Shown: in pieces, positions 44,873 through 54,300 of the stretch
Layout of the letters: each line of letters opens with the position of its first letter
How positions within the stretch are numbered: position 1 is the first letter of the stretch
Source of the DNA: Bacteroidia bacterium
GTDB taxonomy: Bacteria; Bacteroidota; Bacteroidia; J057
Direction of reading: 5' to 3'
Assembly (NCBI GenBank): GCA_033391075.1
Contig: JAWPMV010000001.1
Span: 4,650,001-4,714,000 of the forward strand
DNA length: 64,000 bases
Notes under the pieces: generated by a model
Database searches by the model: none
What the model was told of the DNA's origin: nothing
What the model saw: the letters and a program-made list of their open reading frames with translations, nothing else
Position numbers and translations under genes: made by a program

Positions 44873-45709
44873 TCAGGGACTTAGGTATTCAGCAAGGCGG
44901 GAACCTTCTTTTTTGATCCGTTTGGCAAAGGCCCACTTAAGACCTCCATCGGCATGCAGCCGACGATCACTGGTCCAGGCTCTCGAGTCTTTACCGGACA
45001 AATACTTAAGACGTCCAATTTTCATCAACATCAAGGCCATATGTCCATCCTCGCTGCCTGTGGGTGTATGCTCATAGCTCCCATGCTCTAAACCATCCTT
45101 TCTCCGAAAGGCAGAATTGAATCCATGCACATTGATGTAGGCCCTTTTCCTCCGGCGAATGGCGTAAAGAATGTTACCCAGACTTTCGTGCAGGCAAAAA
45201 CTCAATCTCGAACGCCCATATTCAGACACAAAAGAATGCGAACCATAGGCTACTGCATTTGAGGGATCTTCAAGCTGTTGGACATAGGAAAGTCCCCAGT
45301 CTAAGGGATAAAGGGTATCAGCATCTGCCTGAAGGATAACATCCCCTCTGGCTGCCTCCAAACCTTTTTGGCGGGCTCCTTTGGGACGCATATTGAAAGG
45401 CAAAAGCAATTCATTTACCCCCATATCCTCAAGAATTTGAGACGTATTGTCTTTGCTGGCATCATTGACCACCAATAATTCTGTAGGAAGCTGATCCGGG
45501 AGTTTTAGTTCGGAAAGAGAAGAAAGCGTTTTTAGGAGAAAGCGCTCTTCATTATAGGCAGGAATCACAATAGATGCCCGAGGATTTTTGACCTGATAGC
45601 GCTCCAGGCCTTTCCTGATATGGGAGAGGCGATCTTTGCTCAAATCTTCCGGCATCTTCGCCTCGAGATTATGCTTAGTGATCCAATGTGGAGTATTAAA
45701 AGGTACCAT
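44873..45709 (-). CDS. Family 2 glycosyltransferase
   Basis: The GT-A fold enzyme of 278 residues starts with a 35-residue leader and then SIVIPAYNEERFLLKTLSSL, the nucleotide-binding DASKDNT, and the metal-binding DADT (VILQADADTLYPLDWG) that serves as the DXD motif. The acceptor-side region contains HGFNSAFRRKDG and TGSEDGHMALML (ED dyad). It transfers a sugar to a lipid, protein or polysaccharide, unknown here. No TM helix is seen. It stands alone, with no polysaccharide genes near it. Confidence 0.88.
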   Translation of the reverse strand: MVPFNTPHWITKHNLEAKMPEDLSKDRLSHIRKGLERYQVKNPRASIVIPAYNEERFLLKTLSSLSELKLPDQLPTELLVVNDASKDNTSQILEDMGVNELLLPFNMRPKGARQKGLEAARGDVILQADADTLYPLDWGLSYVQQLEDPSNAVAYGSHSFVSEYGRSRLSFCLHESLGNILYAIRRRKRAYINVHGFNSAFRRKDGLEHGSYEHTPTGSEDGHMALMLMKIGRLKYLSGKDSRAWTSDRRLHADGGLKWAFAKRIKKEGSRLAEYLSP

Positions 45710-45910
45710 TTATTCCGTCCAAACTTCTTGCAAAGTAGCTTTTCAGTTTTGAGGAAAGCCTCTCAAAAGTATGAGTGGTAATTTTTTCCTCTTAAAAAGT
45801 CTATTTTGCCTGACAAAGAAATTTATCCCTTTAGGAAATACAGCCCCGATTTCTTTATAGAACTTGCACAGATAGGAATCAGCTTTTCTTTGTCGATTTT
45901 TGGACGAAAA

Positions 45911-45943
45911 AAAACGGGACAAGATACTCTCCTGTCCCGTTTT
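45911..45943 (-). terminator. Terminator after the SPFH gene
   Basis: A perfect 11-bp stem AAAACGGGACA / TGTCCCGTTTT has an 11-nt loop, and on the - strand it runs into eight Ts. It lies 18 bp past the SPFH stop. Confidence 0.9.
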
Positions 45944-45960
45944 GCTCATATGAGCTTTTT

Positions 45961-46779
45961 TTAGTTTCCTCCCAAGATCAAGGGAAGGCCATTATCACCA
46001 CTTCCAACGATAATGGTTTTGGCTCCTTGAGACTTGGCCAGTTCCAGGGTAGCCTGGATTCCTTTTTCTCTCAGGATTTTATCTGTCAAACTCGCACTTA
46101 GAATACGGTTTGCATCAGACTTGGCTTGTGCCTCAATCAAAATCCTTTCTGATTCTTTCTTTTGACGTTCGATCTCAAAGTCGATCTTATCAGCCATCTC
46201 TTTTGCCTTCAGTTTATCCTGAATGGCATTTTTGATTTGGTCAGGGAGATCAATATTTCGCAAAAGAGCTGATTCCAAAATGATGTTTTTCTCCGCCAGT
46301 GAAGCTGAAAGATTTGTTTTGATCAGGTCTTCAATTTCTTCACGCTTATTTCTATAAAGCTCTTCTGGCGTATAGCGTCCTACAACCCTACGAACTGTAG
46401 AGCGGGTAAGGTCAGCAATAATGGTTTGTCCATAATTTCTACCTATTTCTTCATGGAGAAATCCAATTTTATCCTGTACCGGACGGAAACGAACAGAAAC
46501 ATCGATATCAATGGCAAGGCCGTCTGCAGAAAGAACATTCATTTCTTCTTCCTTGATCATCTCCCTTACGTCATACACGTACATCGTATTCCAGGGAGCG
46601 ATGACATGGAAACCCTGATCATAAACAGTTTCCTTATCCAATCCTCCTCCAAATTTCTTAAACAGGACACCTCTTTCTCCTGCTTCGATAGTTACAAATG
46701 CTCCTGAGGTAAGGAACAATAGCAGCATGAATCCAAAGAATACCATTACTGCCGTTGACACGACTCTAGATTTATTCAT
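45961..46779 (-). CDS. SPFH/prohibitin-family membrane protein
   Basis: One N-terminal TM helix (about 9-30, STAVMVFFGFMLLLFLTSG) anchors an SPFH domain (about 28-200; VTIEAGERGVLFKKFGGG, AIDIDVSVRFRP) followed by a helical coiled coil (about 190-245, RQKKESERILIEAQAKSDA). Prohibitin homologues form ring or cap assemblies in the membrane, often with FtsH-type proteases. Function here: membrane microdomain or quality control, inferred. It ends with a hydrophobic tail TIIVGSGDNGLPLILGG. A terminator follows. Confidence 0.9.
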   Translation of the reverse strand: MNKSRVVSTAVMVFFGFMLLLFLTSGAFVTIEAGERGVLFKKFGGGLDKETVYDQGFHVIAPWNTMYVYDVREMIKEEEMNVLSADGLAIDIDVSVRFRPVQDKIGFLHEEIGRNYGQTIIADLTRSTVRRVVGRYTPEELYRNKREEIEDLIKTNLSASLAEKNIILESALLRNIDLPDQIKNAIQDKLKAKEMADKIDFEIERQKKESERILIEAQAKSDANRILSASLTDKILREKGIQATLELAKSQGAKTIIVGSGDNGLPLILGGN

Positions 46780-47154
46780 GATCGATAAATTTAATTTCTA
46801 TTTCTATAATTAGGTTTGTATTTAATTCAATCTTTCAGCTTCAATCTGCTGGAATTACAAATTACCCAAATTCTTGACACTATTCCAGCAGCTTTCGTTA
46901 CAGCCTAAAGGAAAAGACGAGAAAAAATCGGAAGGGTCTAAAAATTCTTTCATAAAATTGAGAGATTCCTAATCCCTGTCTTTTCATTCCAGCCACAATT
47001 TCGCCATACGGGAGAGAATTCGCAAATACGGCTTTTCATCCCCTATTTCCTCGCCCATATAATATGACCGTTCGCAGATCATTTTGTTTCCGAACACGGG
47101 ATATTTGTACATTTGGTCTTTATTGGAAATTCTATATTCAAGTAATTCTAATTC
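46780..47154. other. Divergent intergenic region SPFH / M1 peptidase
   Basis: This 375-bp spacer contains the strong promoter at 47083-47115. Otherwise it is AT-rich, with no credible small gene and no hairpin of note. A promoter for the SPFH gene was not recognised. Confidence 0.5.
47083..47115 (+). promoter_or_regulatory. Promoter of the M1 peptidase gene (TTTG-N21-TACATTTG)
   Basis: TTTG at 47083-47086 and TACATTTG at 47108-47115 are spaced by 21 bp, a full match to the Bacteroidota consensus. It ends 39 bp before the ATG 47155. Confidence 0.65.
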
Positions 47155-49074
47155 ATGCTACGTAATATAATGCTCCTGGCATGTATTGCACTTCTTTCAG
47201 GAATGCAATTGCAGGCCCAGGAAAGCGGACTACCTATCGCGGATGTTTATCAGAAAGCCATAGAAAAGGGAAGCCGAACTACAGATGGAAAACCCGGCCC
47301 CAAGTACTTTCAAAACCGCTCTGATTATCAGATCAAAGCTCGATTAGAGCCTTCAAGCCGTACCCTCTCCGGAACTGTAAATATCAAATATCAAAACAAT
47401 AGCCCGGATGCCCTGGATCAAGTTGTCCTACGACTCTACCAGGATATGTATAAAAGGGGCTTTGAAAGTGATGATAATATTGCTGAAGAAGACCAGACGG
47501 ATGGAGTGGAGATTTCACAGATATTGCTAAACGGCAAAACCCTGGAGCTGAATTCGGAGCAATCTCCTGTCAGCAGAAAGGGAACCAATATGTTTATCCA
47601 ATTGGAAAATGCCCTTCAAAGCAGAGCCACACTTCAGTTGGAAATTGGCTGGAGTTTTCATATTCCCTCCAAAACGCATGTTCGCATGGGTGAATATGGA
47701 GAAGGATCCTACTTTATCGCTTACTGGTTTCCGCAGGTAGCAGTATATGATGATATGTTTGGCTGGGATGTCCTTGATTATACTGGTACCCAGGAGTTTT
47801 ACAATGACTTTGGAGATTTTGAGGTTGAAATCAGTGTACCGGATGACTATGTGGTTTGGGCTACGGGTGTATTGCAAAATGCAGAAGACCTGCTTACCAA
47901 AGATTACTACCAGAAATACCGGGATGCACATAGTTCTGATGAAGTGATTCAGATCGTGGGGAAAGAAGACTATGAAGCAGGAAGGCAAATCACTCAAAAA
48001 GGGATGGATGGATATAATAGCTGGAGATTTCAGGCAGACTTTGTCCCTGATTTCGCTTTTGCAGCGGCCAACTTTTACCATTGGGATGCTGCCAGTTCAG
48101 TAATAGATGAAAGTGGAAAGAGGGTTTATGTTGATGCCTGTTATAAACCTAAAGCCAAAGACTTCCCGGAGGTAGCGGGCTATGCAAGAGATATCATCAA
48201 TGATCTTTCTATGAGAAGTCCCGGAATTGCCTATCCGTATCCAAAAATGACTATTTATCAGGGTGATTTTGGTGGCGGAGGGATGGAATATCCTATGATG
48301 GTAAATGATGCTTCTACTTTTAGTCCCGGCTTTGCCTTTAGCCTTACCTATCATGAAATTGCACATACCTATTTTCCCTTTTATATGGGGATCAATGAAC
48401 GTCGCTATGCCTGGATGGATGAAGGATGGGCTTCTTTCTTTCCGGAAGACATGATGGTCAGTAGAGGGTTTAGCAGAAAACCGATGGGAATGAACGTACA
48501 GGGATTCACTTCTTTTGCGGGAAGTCCGACTGCAGAGCCGCTCATGGCAGAATCTGTAGACCTGCAAGGCATGACCTATGGGGTAAATTCCTATTTTCAT
48601 CCGGCGACTGCCTATTATTTATTACGCGATCTCCTGGGCGAGGAACTTTTCCTCAAAACCCTTCGCGGCTATATGAATCGTTGGAATGGAAAACATCCTA
48701 ATCCTTATGATTTTTTCTACAGCTTCAATGATCTTTCAGGCCAAAACCTGGATTGGTTTTGGAAAGCCTGGTTTTTTGAAACAGGTATGCCAGACCTCAA
48801 GCTGAAGGTAAAAAGCGTCAAGAAAAAGAAGATGAATGTAGTGATAGAGAATGTAGGTGATTTGCCGCTTCCTATTTACCTGACAATCAGATTTGCTGAT
48901 AATACGACTGAGGTAATTCGTGAAACAGCCGCAGTCTGGAAAGATGGTGCAAAAAGCTTTCCCATCAATCGAAAGTTTGATCAGAAGATCAAATCGATCA
49001 AGTTGGGAGAAAACTGGATTCCGGATAAGGCTACTAAAAACAACAGCTATAAGGTAGCTAAGAAGAAGAAATAA
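47155..49074 (+). CDS. M1-family zinc aminopeptidase, exported
   Basis: A signal peptide (MLRNIMLLACIALLSGMQLQA) suggests periplasmic or surface location. The N-terminal beta domain (about 55-270) has the M1-type pattern LEPSSRTLSGTVNIKYQN. The catalytic domain has the exopeptidase-like motif GGGMEYP (family form G-A-M-E-N, here Y in place of N) and the zinc site H400-E-I-A-H404 with E423 18 residues later (MDEGWASFF). A Tyr-rich C-terminal part (about 480-560) is typical. It likely trims peptides for nutrient use. At 639 residues it lacks the long C-terminal helical domain of ERAP-type enzymes, so it may be a shorter M1 with altered specificity. Confidence 0.9.
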   Translation: MLRNIMLLACIALLSGMQLQAQESGLPIADVYQKAIEKGSRTTDGKPGPKYFQNRSDYQIKARLEPSSRTLSGTVNIKYQNNSPDALDQVVLRLYQDMYKRGFESDDNIAEEDQTDGVEISQILLNGKTLELNSEQSPVSRKGTNMFIQLENALQSRATLQLEIGWSFHIPSKTHVRMGEYGEGSYFIAYWFPQVAVYDDMFGWDVLDYTGTQEFYNDFGDFEVEISVPDDYVVWATGVLQNAEDLLTKDYYQKYRDAHSSDEVIQIVGKEDYEAGRQITQKGMDGYNSWRFQADFVPDFAFAAANFYHWDAASSVIDESGKRVYVDACYKPKAKDFPEVAGYARDIINDLSMRSPGIAYPYPKMTIYQGDFGGGGMEYPMMVNDASTFSPGFAFSLTYHEIAHTYFPFYMGINERRYAWMDEGWASFFPEDMMVSRGFSRKPMGMNVQGFTSFAGSPTAEPLMAESVDLQGMTYGVNSYFHPATAYYLLRDLLGEELFLKTLRGYMNRWNGKHPNPYDFFYSFNDLSGQNLDWFWKAWFFETGMPDLKLKVKSVKKKKMNVVIENVGDLPLPIYLTIRFADNTTEVIRETAAVWKDGAKSFPINRKFDQKIKSIKLGENWIPDKATKNNSYKVAKKKK

Positions 49075-49103
49075 TCAGCTAAGGGAACTTAGCTTTCATT
49101 ACC

Positions 49104-49167
49104 GAAGCCCTTCCTTTTCCTGGGAATTACGCATAGCATGTGTACGCCCGGCTTTGCGAAGGGCTTC
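49104..49167. repeat. Inverted repeat GAAGCCCTTC downstream of the peptidase gene
   Basis: Perfect 10-bp arms GAAGCCCTTC (49104-49113) and GAAGGGCTTC (49158-49167) enclose 44 nt, which carry a shorter TGGG/CCCG pair. There is no T-tract directly after the second arm. It could be a processing hairpin or a repeat element. Confidence 0.4.
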
Positions 49168-49262
49168 AGTATGTCTGGCTTCGTCCTTCTCTCATATAAC
49201 CAAAGGAGAATGGTAAATCATGAGCCTTAGGTCCCTCCACTGAGCCCAAATGAAGAGCTTGC

Positions 49263-49952
49263 CTACATCTCTCCCGAGTTAGCGAAAGAGTAATACCCCC
49301 TCGAAGAGATGATCACATGATCCAAAACCGGTATATCAAAGAGTTTTCCGGCTTCCTTACACTTTAGGGTAATGTTTCTATCGGCCTGACTCGGTTTTAA
49401 ATTACCGGAAGGATGATTGTGAACGAGAATAAGGGAGCTGGCAAGCTGATTTACGGCTTCCCGAAAAATAATGCGGGTATCGATCACCGTTGCATTTACC
49501 CCTCCTTCAAATAATTGCTTTTCTGACTTAAGTTCATGATTGCGATTGAGGAAGAGTACATAGAAAACCTCATGATCCAAATCTGCCAACTGAGGGCCCA
49601 GGTATTGGTGAACAGCTTCTGCAGAATTGAGTTTGAGTAGCTTTCCGGATTCGAGGGCCTTCCTTCGGCCCAGTTCAAATGCAGATGCAATGCTTACTCC
49701 CTTTGCACGACCCACTCCCTTTACTTTCATCAAATCTTCAAGAGAAGCTCTTGCAAGTCCCTGTAGACCTCCAAATTCTGAAAGTATGCTTCTCCCCAAT
49801 TGAATGGCTGATTGCTTCTGACTACCAGTACGCAGGATGAGGGCGAGCAATTCGGCATCGGTGAGGGCAGAGATCCCCCTTTGGATAAGCTTCTCTCTCG
49901 GGCGATCCTCGAGCGCCCAGGCACTGATAGGTTGATGTTGATAGGTCTGCAT
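49263..49952 (-). CDS. radC: RadC-family JAB-domain protein
   Basis: The N-terminal HhH-like part (about 10-95) has REKLIQRGISALTDAELLALILRTG and VKGVGRAKGVSIASAFELGRR. The C-terminal MPN/JAB domain carries the zinc motif HNHPSGNLKPSQAD plus the upstream Glu region. RadC was named for a repair phenotype later ascribed to other genes, so its role is still open. ATG 49952 (MQTYQHQPISAW) is chosen; an upstream start at 49976 falls inside the inverted repeat at 49956-49978. It lies in the same direction as rpsT, after a 114-bp or longer gap. Confidence 0.88.
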   Translation of the reverse strand: MQTYQHQPISAWALEDRPREKLIQRGISALTDAELLALILRTGSQKQSAIQLGRSILSEFGGLQGLARASLEDLMKVKGVGRAKGVSIASAFELGRRKALESGKLLKLNSAEAVHQYLGPQLADLDHEVFYVLFLNRNHELKSEKQLFEGGVNATVIDTRIIFREAVNQLASSLILVHNHPSGNLKPSQADRNITLKCKEAGKLFDIPVLDHVIISSRGYYSFANSGEM

Positions 49953-49955
49953 AAA

Positions 49956-49978
49956 TTGTGTTTTATAATTAAACACAA
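49956..49978 (-). repeat. Perfect 8-bp inverted repeat just upstream of radC
   Basis: TTGTGTTT (49956-49963) and AAACACAA (49971-49978) are separated by 7 nt, and begin 4 bp from the radC ATG. The symmetric 23-bp site looks like an operator or a translation-blocking hairpin. Confidence 0.4.
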
Positions 49979-50112
49979 GCTATGCTAAGCGCTATCCAAT
50001 GCCATGGAAAAAGTACAGAAAAGGTAACGCAAAATGCCCGACCAAAAGGCCAGGCATTCGCAATATCTTCTTGGTAATCAATAGAAAACCAAAACCGAGA
50101 GGTAAAACTGGA

Positions 50113-50367
50113 CTAAGCGAGTCCGTTTACAAACTTGGTTAATTTGCTCTTATAGTTAGAGGCGGTTTTCTTATGAATGATGTTGGCTTTCGCTACTCTG
50201 TCGATGTTACTCAAAACAGAAGGCAGCATTTTTTCAGCTTCAGCTTTCTGTTCAGTAGCACGCAACTTCTTGATCATGGAGCGCATAGTCGTCTTCTTAT
50301 AGCGGTTTCTCAACCTTCTTTTCGCACTTTGACGGATACGCTTAATTGCTGACTTATGATGTGCCAT
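50113..50367 (-). CDS. rpsT: 30S ribosomal protein S20
   Basis: S20 is a primary 16S rRNA-binding protein of the small subunit. ATG 50367 (MAHHKSAIKRIRQSAKRR) gives the typical 84 residues, all-helical and basic (RRLRNRYKKTTMRSMIKKLR, then NIIHKKTASNYKSKL). An open frame extending to 50565 upstream overlaps the lipoprotein gene end and is not conserved in character. It is 92 bp downstream of the lipoprotein gene. Autoregulation by S20 is known in enterobacteria; no such site is recognised here. Confidence 0.95.
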   Translation of the reverse strand: MAHHKSAIKRIRQSAKRRLRNRYKKTTMRSMIKKLRATEQKAEAEKMLPSVLSNIDRVAKANIIHKKTASNYKSKLTKFVNGLA

Positions 50368-50458
50368 ATTTCTATTTGAAACCTGTTTTCTTAATCGGTT
50401 GGCAAATATAATGCTTCCTTTCGAGAAGTTCAAAGGTCTTGAGAGAATTTTTTCAATA

Positions 50459-51271
50459 TCAATTGCCCAAATGATAAAGAACAAAGCTTGCTCCGCACTG
50501 AGGATTGAGAAATCTAGCCCCGGATTCGCTTTCCTCCAATAAAAAATCAAGCCGGCAATCCGCATCCAACTCTTCTTCTTTTCCCTGATTCATTTCAAAA
50601 TAAGCATTGGGCATTGTTTCCATATAGTCTGCTTCCCTAAAAATGCTTCCATCCTCATTCCAGCTTTTCCATCTCAGGGTAAGGATACTTGAATTACCTC
50701 TGATCTGCAATTTCCCATATCTACCTGCTGTGGTTTGATAGAGCAGGATGGAATTAGGGAGCAGCAAATTTTCCTGATTGGGGGTAGCAGGGATTTTCTC
50801 GCGGGAAAGTTTCGCACGCAAGGCTTCCTTGCGTTCAATCCGGTCGAATAGTTTGATTCTATTGTTTCGGCTAAAGAGAAAGCTTTTTACTGTATCCAGA
50901 CGATCATCTTCATGGTCTTCTTCGAATATTATTTCCATTTTTCCGCTACTCAATAAGGTCAGGGTTTGTTTTATTTTTAGTCCTTCTCCCAGCCAAAGCA
51001 TCTCCAAGGGGCCAGCTTCCAGTTCATAAGCCTTGAATAATCGGCTTCCCCATTCGCATTTATCAGGAAGGCAATTTCCCCACAATTGAATAGAAACATC
51101 CCCTCCTTCTTTTTCCAGTATGATTAGCTGGTCTATTTCTCCGTCAAATACATTTAATCTCTCCCAATGCCCCACAAACTCAGCCAGGATGTCTACCTCT
51201 TTAAAAGGCTCCTCTGGAGCCTCACAGCTCATCAGCAATAGTAGGACAGGTAAAACAATAAACAAGCGCAT
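50459..51271 (-). CDS. Hypothetical lipoprotein, 270 residues
   Basis: The signal peptide ends in lipobox LLMSC (MRLFIVLPVLLLLMSC), so it is an envelope lipoprotein. The mature chain has a beta-rich pattern: ILAEFVGHWERLNVFDGE, VSIQLWGNCLPDKCEWG, LLSSGKMEIIFEED, NSILLYQTTAGRYGKLQIRGNS. This resembles a lipocalin/calycin-like layout (VGHWE...W.G......L). No ligand residues can be assigned and I do not recognise a family. It follows the 1600-residue gene, separated by a terminator, so it has its own promoter or reads through. Confidence 0.75.
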   Translation of the reverse strand: MRLFIVLPVLLLLMSCEAPEEPFKEVDILAEFVGHWERLNVFDGEIDQLIILEKEGGDVSIQLWGNCLPDKCEWGSRLFKAYELEAGPLEMLWLGEGLKIKQTLTLLSSGKMEIIFEEDHEDDRLDTVKSFLFSRNNRIKLFDRIERKEALRAKLSREKIPATPNQENLLLPNSILLYQTTAGRYGKLQIRGNSSILTLRWKSWNEDGSIFREADYMETMPNAYFEMNQGKEEELDADCRLDFLLEESESGARFLNPQCGASFVLYHLGN

Positions 51272-51288
51272 AACTTAACATAAAAAAA

Positions 51289-51316
51289 ATCGCTCCCTGT
51301 TCATACAGAGAGCGAT
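51289..51316 (-). terminator. Terminator after the 1600-residue protein gene
   Basis: A 12-bp stem with one mismatch, ATCGCTCCCTGT / ACAGAGAGCGAT, has a 4-nt loop and is followed on the - strand by eight Ts. It lies 22 bp past the stop at 51339. Confidence 0.85.
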
Positions 51317-51338
51317 CTTTTTTCGGCAGAATCTCTAC

Positions 51339-54300
51339 CTATTTGATGTATTTCACGACAAAGTCCTGACGGAAACGGCTCACTTCATCCTCTGGAGCAA
51401 CTTCCAATCTGAAGCCATCATTGCTCTTGGACTTGTCAATCATTTCCTGAAGGGGACGATTGTATTTTTCATAATCACTTCCAACCGTATATAATACCTG
51501 GTCTTCGAAGTGGAAGTACACCCAGCTGAATTCGTCAACTTCCAGATAAATAGTCAAGCGATCTGGCTCCTTATCACCCACTCCATCGATGCGACCAAAT
51601 TTGTAAACGATCTTGGCACCCACCTTTTTATTTACGACCTCCCCATTGATTCCTACCAAACCAACTTCCGCATCGCTAAACAAGGCTTTGTATTCCCTGC
51701 TGTAGTTAAAGTCTATACCAGACATCAAGAGCGTAAATGGAAGTTGTTGGGCAAGTTTGATATCGGTATATACCAAAGAGTTTTGGGTATTGGCGATGAA
51801 CTTGGTGGTCTCCCTTTCGCCTGCTTTCCCTTCATCCAGTAATTCAGATATATTTTGGATGAAAGCCCGCTGACGGAAATCGATATTCTTACTTGAAGTG
51901 GTAAGGAATTGGAAGTTGGTCGCCAAATGCTCCAATTGTTCCTTAGGGATCAGGTCATTGAAATCAACTCCCATGATGATATCAGTAGACAGCTGACGTT
52001 TCTTCATATCCTCTTTCCACAAACCTGCCATTTTCACTGAGATCGTTTTATCTGCAAAATCAAATGGGAAGTTCAGGAAGCCCTGAGAAGTGATCGTATT
52101 CTGGGCATCATTGAAACTCACAGTAGAACCTTTGTAAGTCTGGTTCTTAAGTTTCTGCTCCTGCCCGATCCTGAATTCTTTCTTTCTTCTGTCGAAAGTC
52201 AGACCTCCAGAAGCTGTCAATACTTCTATGTCATCTTCTGCTTCTTTCGCTTGCAGGAAATTGGAGTAAAAGATTCTGTTTTCAGGAACAAAATTCAATC
52301 CTACGGTCAGCACCTCATCCAGGTCATTGGTAAGGTCATCTGCAATCGGGATAAATACTGAATCCGGATTCACCAGGGTCTTTTCGAAAGTGAACCATGC
52401 ACCTTTAAACACAGGGTTTTCAGATTCGATCTTCACTTCTCCCTCGAAGGTGAGGAATTTCTGTGAAGCATCCAGAGAGGCCTTTCCTTTAAAGAAGATT
52501 CTTTCTGTGAGGTAGAATCCATCGGTCTCGGTGATATCTCCGGAAGCAGTAGTGGTGGTATCTGAGTTTACATCAATATTACTAAAGTCTATGTATTGTT
52601 TCTTTCCATTGACTTCGATGTAATCGTATTTACCTCCACCTGTATATTTGTTGCGGCTCATGATCCGCACATTGGCTTCGTAGATTTTGTGGTATTTGGA
52701 TTCCTGATCTGCCTCTACCAATGCATTGGTCAGGATTTTCATATCCCCACCTTCTTCCAAAATCACTTTTTTATCTTCCGGGGTGATCATCGCATCAGCA
52801 ACGAAGATGTATGGAACCCCATTGATGTCGATTCTTCCGTCTTCAATATCGTACTGAGCATCTTCAGCCTTAAATCTCAGGCTATCCTTTTCCGCGGCAG
52901 TAGCTACAAAATAATTATCCTTTAGATAAGAACTCAATCCTACAAGTTTCAGATCGCGTGTTGAACGTTGGTATTCTCCTTTTGCCAGGGAGGTTGCATA
53001 CTCATGTCCTGGGAATTTGGCCAGTTGTTTACCCACTTTCTTGGCCTCGAAACCAGATTTATGACGGTAGACATCATATTTCACAAATACATCTTCTGCT
53101 ATGAAGTGAGTATACTCAGGATCATCAACATCCAGCACTATGAAATCCCCTTCTACGTTGAAGTCCATATCATTGAAAATGATGCTATCACCACGAACTT
53201 TTATTTCCCCCAGAACAATCTCACCATTTCCGATCATTCCCTGCTCGGTGATTTTAAGGGTTCCCGTAAACTCTGCCTGCCCATCAAATACAGATATAGC
53301 TTCTTCCTGAGAAGTGATGCCCAGGGCATTTTCTTTCGTATACCAGGTATATAGGGCTTTGGGCGCACCTACTTTCGGGAAATAGACACCTCCACGGAAT
53401 CCTCGCCGCATGTCAAAGTTATTGACCACGGCCATCACAGAGTCAAAATGGAAAACAAAAGAATCACTTTGGGCAACTGTTCCTAAAAACTCTATGGTAC
53501 CATTGCCCTGCAATCCATTTCCATCCAGGGTTATTTCATTGGTGAACTTTCCTTTATCCTCATAAATCCGATAGCCCCTCGGAGGCGTTTCTGCCTTGAA
53601 GCCCAGGGTAAAGTCAGGCATAACCTGTAGGGTCTGCCTGAATTTGGGGAATATCTCTGAAGAGAAGAATTCTCCCTCAAATATCAGGTCCTCCGCTTGA
53701 AGATTTTCTATGCCCGGCAAGACAAAAGGGTCCAGTGAAAAGTTCATTTTATCCTTTTCATAAACTCCCCCCTCAATATGAGGTTTTTCCCAGTACAGAT
53801 AAGATCGGGAATAGGAGTCAAATACTGGAAACTGTTTGTAGTCTTTCTCCCCGGATTTGTTGTTGGGGTCATCTACGTGTATGGCTCCCGTGATTCCTTC
53901 AAAGACAGTATTGTCCAGGGCTTTTTCAAAAGGCGTAGGTTCATAGCCCGGGGGCGGGTTTCGCACCAGAACGAATCGAAGGGAATCGATCGAATCACAG
54001 GCTATCTTATAACTTTCATAATCAAAGGTAAAGCTGGGACGGTCTACATCACTTGAATAAAAGTTGATGTTTCCACTTGCCACCAGTCCTCCGAATTGAA
54101 GATTCCGATCTTTCTGAACAGCCACTTCTCCTTCTAATGGGAGCACACGCAGGAAGACCGAATCACTCAAGGAGAAAATATTAACCCCTCTCATCCGGAT
54201 GTCCATATCTTCCAGATTCATCGAGGCATGAGCCCCGCTATCCACTTTGGATATGATCTGGATGGCATCAAAGTCTTTCTTCTTTCTTGCAGCCAGGGCC

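Noticed and set aside
45743-45949. 68-residue frame on the - strand before the glycosyltransferase
   Set aside because: It runs through the SPFH terminator stem, so it is unlikely to be translated.
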